DNA of 64,000 nt from Ophiura sarsii (lineage: Eukaryota; Echinodermata; Ophiuroidea; Amphilepidida; Ophiuridae): NCBI GenBank assembly GCA_035610835.1, contig CM069449.1:10435855-10499854 (forward strand), read 5' to 3'. Positions 1-11,300 of this stretch are shown here, piece after piece. Numbering within the stretch: position 1 is the stretch's first letter; each line of letters starts with the position of its first letter. Under the pieces are notes generated by a model. The model was given only the letters and a program-made list of their open reading frames with translations, was not told the DNA's origin and searched no databases. Made by a program: the position numbers and the translations under genes.

Positions 1-560
1 CGATTTTAAAACAACGACCCATCATTGGGCATTGAAAATGCATTATCTTTTATTTAATACAACAATTGATTTTCATTAGCTTGAAACAGCATCAGCGACA
101 CAGCGTATATTTAAATGTGGATTAATTTACATATAAAGGTTACTCTCGGTTGTCTTCCGGAGCCCTGCGGGGCTCTATATAAACATGCTCCACTCTGTGC
201 GGTTACGAACAAGGGGGTCATCTGCACCTTGGACCGCTTCTAAAGAACGGCCCTTCATTGGGTATCTATGGGAATTGAAATACATTATACTCATACGGCC
301 CATCATTGACCATCTTTGAACAATGAAATGCATTATACAAAAGTGGCCTAAAAGAGTCTATTTAACAATACTTGCCTTTGAAATGTGACGTATCGGTATG
401 ATTTTGATTAGTGTGTCTTCCGTAACAGGAGTAATCACCTCCGACCACTTTTAATGAACGACCCATCATTGGGCATCTTTGGGCTTTGAAAACGCATTAT
501 CTTTTATTTAATACTGAACTAAAGAATATAAAAGTCGACAAAAAGAAGCAGATTCTAATA
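1..560. repeat. Degenerate dispersed/tandem repeat block
   Basis: Four diverged copies of a segment with the core CATCATTGGGCATCTTTGGG followed by AAAACGCATTATC-like text occur near 15, 245, 295 and 465. Spacing is irregular. No coding potential was seen. It probably belongs to an intron of the kinase gene or a dead mobile element. Confidence 0.5.
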
Positions 561-844
561 AATGCTTGCCTTTATTCGGAACCAGGATGGCGCCGCCGTA
601 TCTGCTGTAAGCCATTCGCGAGCACGGTGTGCTAACGAGGAAACATAATAGATCGAGACGGACGTGGGGCCTTTTTCATAAACGCATAATTGCGCTAATA
701 GCATTTGCTGCATGCAATTTGCAACCAGAGGTATGATGTTGCTATTTTGGTGCTTATATGCGCTAATTTAGATATAGACGAGGAATTTTGAAAAATGCGC
801 GTTTTTGCAAGTCATTTGCAACAAAAAAAACCTGTTGCTATTTT

Positions 845-1375
845 GATTCTAATATGCACTAATTTCAAAACTTATACAATACCACCTCTTTACAATTTTC
901 AGAATGTTTCATATTCGCGCTATTTAGCATCATAATAGCAACTATATACACGACTTGCTGATTTGATGCTAATATGCGCTAATATCAAAACTAACACAAT
1001 AGAACCTCTTTGCATTTTTCAAAATGTTTCATATTCGCGCTATTTAGCATCATAATAGCAACTATATAAACGACTTGCTAATTTGATGCTAATATGCGCT
1101 AATATCAAAACTTACTCAATAGCACCTCTTTGCAATTTTCAAAATGTTTCATATTCGCGCTATTTAGCATCATAATAGCAACAACATAAACGACTTGCTA
1201 CTTTGATGCTAATATGCGCTAATTTCACAAATTATACAATAGCACCTCTTTGCAATTTTCAAAATGTTTTCAAATTCGCGCTATTTAGCATCATAATAGC
1301 AACTGTATCAACGAAACATTTTGATAATTGCGCATTTTTGCAAGTCATTAGCAATAAAAGTCATAATAGCAGTCA
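845..1375. repeat. ~120-bp tandem satellite, about 4 copies
   Basis: Units of about 120 bp containing TGCTAATATGCGCTAATATC, CACCTCTTTGCAATTTTC and TTCATATTCGCGCTATTTAG repeat at about 845, 960, 1080 and 1200, followed by a partial unit. Copies differ by a few substitutions each. No gene is supported here. Confidence 0.85.
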
Positions 1376-1404
1376 AGTTGCTATTTATTGCTATTTGCGC
1401 AATT

Positions 1405-1940
1405 TTCAGATATCGCACCTTTATGGCCACCACGCAGTCCGTGCTTTAGTCACCTCTAGACTCAACTATTGCAATGCCTTATTCACTTACATTATATCAG
1501 CCGCCTGCAGCGACTGCAAAACAGCGCTGCTCGCCTTGTGTTCGCGGTTGGGAAGAGTTGATGCCACGCCCCTTATTCAGACATTGCATTGGTTGCCAGT
1601 TCAACAAAGGATTGTGTATAAAGTAGTTTTGTACATTTTAAGGCTTTACAAAACTTGGCTCCTCCCTAATTGGCTGAGCAGTTATCAGCGTATGTCCCTG
1701 CTCGCTCCCTACGATCTGAGATGGAGACTAACCGGCTGGTTGTTCCCATATCCAACCTTACTATCGGTGATCGCAGTTTTAAGGTAACTGCTGCAAAGGC
1801 CTGGAACTCCCTGCCAATACACTTCAGAACTGCTCAGTCAACGGAGACTTTTAAAAATAATCTTAAGACTTATTTATTTTAACTTTTTCTTTTCTTGTAA
1901 ACGCTATGGTACATATGTAAATAACGTCCTAAATACCCGT
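1405..1940 (+). mobile_element. L2/CR1-like LINE, 3' end of ORF2 (broken)
   Basis: Two overlapping reading frames give the familiar end of non-LTR reverse transcriptase ORFs: LVTSRLNYCNALF, then LHWLPVQQRIVYKVVL, then in the next frame YVPARSLRSE, AKAWNSLPIHFRTAQS and FKNNLKTYLF before a stop near 1880. The frame change near 1670 shows it is dead. A short 3' UTR leads straight into the TTG array at 1941, which probably grew from the LINE's 3'-terminal short repeat. Confidence 0.85.
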
Positions 1941-2166
<226 letters not shown>

Positions 2167-2200
2167 GTGCTGCATAAAGTCAAATATTTCTTTTATTCAG

Positions 2201-2379
2201 AACCCATGTACCTTATCTTGGAGTTTGCTCACAATGGCTGTCTACATAGACATATCAGCAGAATCAGATCAGGTGATGATGATTATCTTGTAGCGGGAGA
2301 GAGGAATCTTTCTGAAAACGAAATCTTATCGTTTGCATCACAGATTGCTAATGGTATGGAGTATCTCACCTCAAGGAAT
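2201..2379 (+). CDS. RTK exon: hinge, insert and alpha-E helix
   Basis: The acceptor TTTTATTCAG precedes this exon and GTGAGC follows it. The translation contains [14 protein letters not shown] (hinge and alpha-D), an acidic insert with GDDDY, then [14 protein letters not shown], typical of the RTK alpha-E helix. It starts in phase 1 and ends in phase 0, so TGT GTT CAT of the next exon follows directly. The acceptor lies only ~35 bp from the TTG array. Confidence 0.93.
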
Positions 2380-5300
2380 GTGAGCTTACACATGTTTGTT
2401 CTTCATAATTATAATAAATGGGCTATCATTTAAACATTAATATGGACTTTCGTTTCACATGCGTGTTGGTGTTCATGATACGCTGGTTCCATGCGATCAT
2501 TACGCCATAGAAACGTTTAGGTCGGCTCCAATGTGACAGTGACACACGTTACAGTGGTCGAGAACGCTACCGCTTAACGGTCGAGCTCTTTAGGCGAAGT
2601 GTTGTGTTCCAATCGAGGGCGCTATTACGTCGGGTGACGCGCTGTTGTTAGTGACTTTCTGATATGAACGTTTTTTCACTCACATGTATGAAATGAACAA
2701 AGTCGTACAAATTTCACAATCTCTTGAGTTTGTTTACCTTTTATTTCGTACATATACTACATGAATTTTTGCGACGAAAATGGCTAAAGTAACCCTGCCT
2801 CCACCTCAAGTGTTTCTCGCTACACCAGGCGATCCTCCTACTATATACGTGGGACCGCTGGTTCACGAACTTTGAAACTTACTTGACTGCAACAGGTTTG
2901 GATTCTAAAGATGTTTCTTTCTCACAAGGCAATTCTCATGCACTGCCTTGGGAACGAGGGTCAGATTGATACGCAAGTCCAACCGGTTTCGGAGCGTCTT
3001 CGCCGCTTGCCTTTCGCTGTACGACAAGAAGTCTCTACTAAACTTCAACGCTTAGAGGAACAGCGCATCATTGATAAAGTGGAGTCGTTCCAATGGATTT
3101 CAAATCTTGTCATCGCGCGTTGCAAGTCGGGTGAAATTCGTCTCTGCATTGATCTGAAAGCCGTAAACATGGCCGTCATTTCGGACAAATATCCGCTCCC
3201 GACCGTAGACGAACTTTCCTCTGAATTCCATGGATCCAAGGTTTTCTCTAAACTAGACATGCGCAAGAGCTATCTGCAAGTACCTCTCGCAGAATATCTC
3301 ACTGCTTTCATTACGCATGATGGTGTTAACCAGTACCGTAGAATGCATTACGGTTTATCATCAGCACCCAGTGTTTTTAGAAGATCATCTCCTCAATCCT
3401 CATGGGAATTGATGGCACCGTGAACCTTCTAGATGACGTTGCTGTTCATGGTAAGACTGTGAAAGAACATGACAAACGTCTACATCTGGTGCTCGCTTGA
3501 CTCGCTGAGTGTAATATGACACTGAACTCGGACAAGTGTACATTCGCAGCTACAGACATTGACTTCCTCGGATATCGCGTTACCGCGGACGGAGTGACAC
3601 CGAAAGCTGATATCATCAGCGCCATCAACGATCTGACGCGCCCTACCAACGCGAAAGAAATCACGTCGTTCCTAGGATCTACAAACTACTATTTGAAATT
3701 TGTTTCAAATTATGCAGACATCGCGGAACCTTTACGCCCATTTCGACCCAGACGCTGATACAATCGTCACTACGGATGCTTCCAGTATAGCAGTCGGATC
3801 GACAACGCAGAGACAACGACGACTTTGCTAGCTACATCTGGATCGGGACATCGCCCATTACGCATCTACAGATGGTCAGATAGATTGCACCAATACGACT
3901 TTGATGTTTAATACTTAAGGGAAGTTCGCAATCAAGTCGCGGACCTGCTCATTCGTCTTATTCCGGTTACGGCACCATGCGACGATTCATCAGCAGAAGA
4001 GGACGCTTTCGTTCTTAACATCATTGTCATTATCTCCAGACACAGTGGCCAGTAAAACCATCTAACGAACTGAAACCTTTCTTCAACGTTCGCGAGGAAC
4101 TCTCTGTGTGGAATGACTGCTGCATCGCGCGAGGAACGAGAGCCGTTATCCCAGCTACACTTCAGAAACGCGTCATAACGCTCGCTCATGAAGGTCATCC
4201 TGGGATCGTGAAAATGAAACAACGGTGTCGCGAAGCGATATGGTGGCTAGGAATGGACAAAGAGGTTGAACAGTTTGTACGCAACTGTGTGAAGCCTGTC
4301 AGCAGAGCGACAAAACTACACAAATTGTTCAGCCACCACTTCAGCCGATACCCTGGCCTACGAAACCGTGTGATGTGTTACAGATCGACATCTTTGGAGA
4401 AGTTCAAGCAGCTCATACTAGTCAATGCTTCCTCCTAGTCGTCTATGACCTTCATTCGAAGTGACCAGAGGTCGCAACAACAAGCACCATAACGTCACGC
4501 ACGGTAATCACCATACTTCAGCGATTATCCACGCGTTGGGGTTTACCACCTGTCATCATTTCTGATAATGGTCCCCAAATTACTTCAGAAGAGTTCACCA
4601 AGTACTTACACCACCTTGGAATCGAACATCGTCGAACTGCTCTATACAATCCTCCAGCCAACGGTCCTCAAGGAGCGACCCAAAGCGCACATCCAAGATG
4701 GATACACTTTTGACAACGCTCTTCAGAGTATTCTAATGAACTACCGTGCTACTCCTCATAGCTTGACAGAGAGTAGTCCTGTAGAACTCATGATCGGTAG
4801 GAAGTTATATCTCTCGTTAGACATTCTGAAACCTCCTGAGGCCGTTAAGCCTGCTACGGTCGCAAAAGCAAACGACATCGCTGAGCGCCAACAGAGAGGT
4901 AAACGCTACACGACCCACAAAAGATGCGCGAAAGAGTCCACCTTCCAACTTAGCGAGTGGGTGCGAGTCAAACGTCCCCAACAGGGCAACTAGCTGAAGA
5001 CAACTCTCTCTCTGCACCCAAGCAAATCAAACGCAAACTCTTACGAACTCGATGACGGGTCGCGATGTAATAGTCGACGAATTTTTTCTACGCGACAAAG
5101 ACGTAAGCCTGATGACGCACAGGATGACATCGACCAATTGATCCATGTCTCGGATCCCGATGATCGTCCAGCTCCCGGATCTCCAACCAACTCCGGATCT
5201 CCGTCGCTCACAAAGGTATAGACAGCCTCCGCGCTATCTTGAGGATTACGCATAGACTTGAATCCAAAAACCCTGAGGGGGAGGGGGAGGATATGTTGTG

Positions 5301-8300
5301 TTCCAATCGAGGGCGCTATTACGTCGGGTGACGCGCTGTTGTTAGTGACTTTCTTATATGAACGTTTTTCCACTCACATGTATGAAATAAACAAAGTGGT
5401 AACAGTTTCACAATTTTTTGAGTTTGTTTACCTTTTATTTCGTACATATACTACACGAAGCTGAGAAACCATTACGCTGAGAAACCATTACGCTGAGAAA
5501 CCATTACGCTGAGAAACCATTACGCTGATCTCCAAAACTGTTTGCGATGACGATGAAGCTATATACATGTTAACCTATCATGCACATGCACATTGGTAAT
5601 ATTAGTCTTTCCTTCGTGGTGGTCGAGAAATGGAAAATTAATGTTCTTAACCGGTATTTGGACCCGGGACAGCCCGCACTACTCTAGACGGACGCTCTAC
5701 CAACTGAGCTAAGAAGGGCAATTGGTATCGAAGCGTTAAAATACATCTAAAGGCTTAGATGCTTCTCATTCGACAACACGATGGAGAAATAACATTTCTA
5801 TCGAATTAAACATGAAATCAATGCAAACTGTCCTCGTTAGCTCAATTAAACCGATACCGATTGTCCTTGTAGCTGAGTTGGTAGAGCGCTCGTCAGGAGT
5901 TCGGGAGGTCCCGAATTCAAATCCTGGTCAAATTTGTTTTTAATTTCTCGACCACCACGAGGGACACATTTATCACCAACACTTCCACTAGTAACTATTT
6001 GATTTCAACGAACATGATTAGACTGATAGTTTCTCAAATTGGTCAGACTGAAAGATAGGCTAAATAATAAATCCGCTTGGAAAATTAGATGATGTCCCAT
6101 CTTTATTACTATTTCGTTTCTGTCTGTTGTTTTCCCTCAGTGTGTTCATAGAGATTTGGCCACCCGTAATGTGCTTCTAGGCGATGGCATGGTTTGTAAA
6201 CTCAGTGATTTTGGTCTTGCAAGAGATATGGAGAATAAACAACAGTACGAGATGCGGTCTAAGGTATGGGAATGATATGGATACGTCATTATTGTTTTAT
6301 TATCTAACCTTGTGTGGTCCAATTCTACATGAATGAACGATTGCTGTTGCGATAAACTTAAACGAACTTAAAAACGATAACAAGTTGCGAAAACCTTAAA
6401 CAATAAAAGTTGCGATAAACTTTAAACATTAAAATGTTGCGATAAACTTGAACAATACACTTTTGATATTTTTTTTTCTCCATACGATCATCACCTTCTC
6501 AGATTTTTTCAAATTGAATGCAATGTTTGGACACGGTCTCTTCAAGCAAGGGACTTTATTTATCACAATAAACAGAGAAGTTGCGTTAATTTAATAAAAC
6601 GAATACATAATGTCCAGAGCTTAAGTAATTATAGGGTTCAAACCTTATGATTTATTGTAACTTCCGATATTTCGGTCATAGGCCTTTATCAAGGTATATT
6701 ACGTGAATATTAATCACATTATGTTTTTGTATTTCTTTTTACAGATATTCCATTACATCATGATATAAATATTGAGATTATTGACCATTCAACTGCAATA
6801 CTGCATAGGATGTCATTATTGTATCATATTAATTCATTACATAATGTATGTTTTACACAGGGGCGAGTTCCTCTGCGATGGATGGCCATTGAATCACTGC
6901 TACAAAACATCTATACGGCTAAAAGTGACGTGTGGTCATTTGGGGTTGTCTTATGGGAGCTTGTAACACTGGGTAAGATTGAAGAACAAAAGCACGGTCA
7001 GGGTTTACACGAAAATTTGAAAGAGACTGTTAACGGTTAGATGTTCTGATTACTGGCCCGATTTCCAACATGATTTGTTCTGTTTTACATGAAAGGTCAT
7101 CCTTAAAATTGTCGAATTCCAAAGTTAGAGTTGCATAACTACAATGGCTCTACTATCGTATAAGTCTTACGTACAACTACTATCGTATAGGTCTTACGTA
7201 CAACTACTATCGTATACGTCTTACGTACAACTACTATCGTATACGTCTTACGTACAACTACTATCGTACAAGTCTTACGTACAACTACTATCGTATAGGT
7301 CTTACGTACAACTACTTTCGTATAAGTCTTACGTACAACTACTATCGTATAGGTCTTACGTAAAACCACTATCGTATAAGTCTTACGTACAACTACTATC
7401 GTATACGTATACGTCTTACGTACAGCTACTATTGTATAAGTCTTACGTACAACTACTATCGTATAGGTCTTACGTACAACTACTATCGTATACGTCTTAC
7501 GTACAACTACTATCGTATAAGTCTTACGTACAACTACTATCGTATACGTATACGTCTTACGTACAACTACTATCGTATAAGTCTTACGTACAACTACTAT
7601 CGTATAGGTATTACATACAACTACTATCGTATAGGTCTTACGTACAACTACTATCGTATACGTCTTACGTACAACTACTATCGTATAAGTCTTACGTACA
7701 ATTACTATACATCATAAATATTCATTAGCTAATCGCGGTTTCCTATTGGTCTATTCCGTTAGCTACGCACTTCAGTATTTAGCCTATTTCCTCGGTACGG
7801 GAAAGACGCAGACGCGGGAAAAAATAAGGGTACTATCGCACCCCTTGGAGGCTACTACCGCACCTTAGTCTCATCCCCTGTACGAAACAGTTCAACAAAC
7901 GTATACACGTCACATTGCATAGAACTTTGCATTCTGGTGACGAGCATGGTTATTCTGTTGTTGTCAAAATGGCGTCGGCTGCTGGTGTCGTTTCGCTGAA
8001 CTGTCAGAGAAGGATTTGTAAGCTATTGTTGATGGAAAAGACACAAACAAACAAAAGCTGTTATACAGAAAGCAGTATGCATGTTCTCCACGTATTGTAG
8101 CACCAAGGATCTCAACATTGTTGAAGCTGCGCAGCTTGAAACGCGTGATTTATGCATCATACTTCGTAAGGTCTACGCCGAGATCCGTACCAAGTCCGTA
8201 CCGATCGTATAAGTCTTACGTACTACTACTATCGTATACGTCTTACGTACAACTACTATCGTATACGTCTTACGTACAACTACTATCGTATAAGTCTTAC

Positions 8301-11300
8301 GTACAACTACTATCGTATAAGTCTTACGTACAACTACTATCGTATAAGTCTTACGTACAACTACTATCGTATACGTCTTACGTACAGCTACATGTAGTTT
8401 TGCAAGTGCGGCCCTATGAATGACGCTTGAAACTGACAATTACATTCGCATGCTCACATCCGTACCCTAGTATTGCTTCGAGAGATATCATCGTCCAATG
8501 CTTACAACGACTATCGACTGCCGTCTTACGTACAACTACCATCGTATAAGTGTTACGTACAACTACTATCGTATAAGTCTTACGTACAATCACTATCGTA
8601 TACGTCTTACGTACAACTACCATCGTATAAGTTTTAAGTACAACTGCTATCGTATACGTCTTACGTACAACTACTATCGTATAAGTCTTACATACAACTA
8701 CTATCGTATACGTCTTACGTACAGCTACTATCGTATAAGTCTCACGTACAACTACTATCGTATACGTCTTACGTACAACTACTATCGTATAAGTCTTACG
8801 TACAACTACTATCGTATAAGTCTTACGTACAACTACGATCGTATAAGTCTTACGAACAACTGCTATCGTATAAGTATTACGTACAACTACTATCGAATAA
8901 GTCTTACGTACAGCTACATGTAGTTTTGCAAGTGCGGCCCTATGAATGACGCTTGAAACTGACAACTACATTCGCATGCTCACATCCGTACCCTAGTATA
9001 ATCGAGAGATATCATCGTCCAATGCTTACATCGACTATCGACTGCCGTCTTACGTACAACTACCATCGTATAAGAGTTACGTACAACTACTATCGTATAA
9101 GTCATACGTACAATTACTATCGTATACGTCTTACGTACAACTACCATCGTATAAGTTTTAAGTACAACTGCTATCGTATACGTCTTACGTACAACTACTA
9201 TCGTATAAATCTTACGTACAACTACTATCGTATAAGTCTTACGTACAACTACTATCGTATACGTCTTACGTACAACTACTATCGTATAAGTCTTACGTAC
9301 AACTACTATCGTATAAGTCTTACGTACAACTACGATCGTATAAGTCTTACGTACAACTGCTATCGTATAAGTCTTACGTACAACTACTATCGTATAAGTC
9401 TTACGTACAGCTACATGTAGTTTTGCAAGTGCGGCCACATGAATGACGTTTGAAACTGATTCTTACATTCGCAGGCTCACATCCGTATCCTGGTATTGCT
9501 TCGAGAGATATCATCGCCCAACTCTTCCAAGGATTTCGACTACCCAAACCCAAGCATTGCAGCGATGAAATGTATGTTATTGTATATTAAGTATATGCTA
9601 ATCAGGTCGGCATGTGTGAATTACCCTCGATGTATGTGTTTTATTTGGCAATGCAGATATTAAAGTATTACCTTTGCAGGTCAATTCCAGATTTTGAGTG
9701 ATTCCATTTTATGAAAGAGGAACCACAAACAACCAATCATTATGACAAGGGTTAGGTCTAGGTTGAATTTAATTTTGCTTTTATCTAAAAGTATCACCGA
9801 CGGATGACACGCGTCTATGCACAAAGATTAATCCGAGCCAGAAGCAAGTTAGATCATCAAACGTGCCATCTTTACAAGCGAATCATTATATTGATCAACT
9901 GATATCGTCTACAGATATTTAAATCTCTCTCCAATTCGGTTACTAGAAACAATTTTGGATATGAACTCCAACCCCGATCTTTAATATTTCATCACTCCTA
10001 CATAAAACTCGTATCTATCTACATGTATATTTTTCTTAACTACTTTTACACCACTGTACTGCTACAATCCTCCATCAACACTCAGTATTGTTCGAAAATC
10101 ATAAAAAAATAGACAATTTGGATAATTTGGATATGATCTCTAATCTGTAAATATTCGTGAAACACCGTGTCCATTTTTATTTATTTCTAAATGTTTGATT
10201 CACTTTGCGTCCATGTTGATATAGATACAAAATTATGCAGAATTGCTGGAAGACAGAACCGAAAGACAGGCCCACGTTTACGTTTCTCCGTGACCACCTT
10301 GAAAACATGTTGGCAGATGACCAGGTAAACAGGCTGTTCCACTCTTTAAATAATGACGTGATTTAACTAATTAAAATCTTATCGAGCTGGCAATCCCAAA
10401 TTGTCCATACATGTACATTATGTACATTGCACAATATAATACGTGATAATATCCAAACGAAAAGCCCTGTGACTTTGAATTGGTGTAGGCTGTTTCAAGG
10501 TTTAGGTGTCTATTGTTTGCATGTAGATTATACAGGGTGAGTCAAAAAGACTGCAATAGTGGAAAGAAACCATTTTGTTTTCAAAACCAAAATGAATTTT
10601 TTTCACACAAAGTTAGGATTAAATACATCATTCTTGCAACGTTTAAAAAGTTTTAAAATTCATTTTGGTTTTGAAAACAAAATGGCTTCTTTCCACTATT
10701 GCAGTCTTTTTGACTCACCCTGTACTTAAATTAAATTATTATCTTTTCGCTTTTCACCTTACAATAGGACTATCTCATGATGAGGGATTTCAACGAAGAA
10801 GCCTACGTGTACCTTCAACCACATCAAAGCAGTCATAGTGATGACAAACCACACGGGCTTACCAATCCGGGATTCACAACCCAGGATGAAATGACCACAT
10901 GTCAAGATGAAGCACGTGGTATTGAAGCCCTCAGACAATCTCCAGAAATCACTGAGGACCTACCGGATAAAGAGCTTAACAGTCCGAGATTCACAAACCA
11001 GGATGAAATGACCACAAGCCAAGATGAATCACGTGGTATTGAAGCCCTCAGACAATCTCCAGAAATCACTGAGGACCTACCGGATAAAGAGCTTAACAGT
11101 CCGAGATTCACAAACCAGGATGAAATGACCAAAAGCCAAGATGAATCACGTGGTATTGAAGCCTCCATACAATCTCCAGAAATCACTGAGGACCTACCGG
11201 ATAAAGAGCTTAACAGTCCGAGATTCACAAGCCAGGATGAAATTACCACAAGCCAAGATGAATCACGTGGTATTGAAGTCTCCATACAATCTCCAGAAAT

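Larger units (their letters stand above)
2600..5455 (+). mobile_element. Ty3-type LTR retrotransposon, internally deleted
   Basis: Two 162-bp direct LTRs (2600-2761 and 5294-5455) both start TGTTGTG and end ACTACA. They are flanked by the 5-bp duplication CGAAG (2595-2599 and 5456-5460). A purine tract (GAGGGGGAGGGGGAGG) precedes the 3' LTR. The internal 2.5 kb keeps decayed reverse transcriptase and integrase pieces, but almost no gag beyond a short MAKVTLPPP start. The LTRs differ at about nine or ten sites, so the insertion is moderately old. It sits in a kinase-gene intron in the sense orientation. Confidence 0.95.

Noticed and set aside
5651..5930. Two working tRNA genes
   Set aside because: Boxes A and B are present, but the arms do not pair well by eye and the segments mirror each other within a foldback; SINE heads are likelier.
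7144..9412. CRISPR-like array
   Set aside because: Units are contiguous with no unique spacers, in a eukaryotic intron.
7144..9438. Repetitive ORFs ([27 protein letters not shown] units)
   Set aside because: A 27-bp unit without stops gives open frames on both strands; the true kinase exon interrupts the block, and nothing else supports coding.
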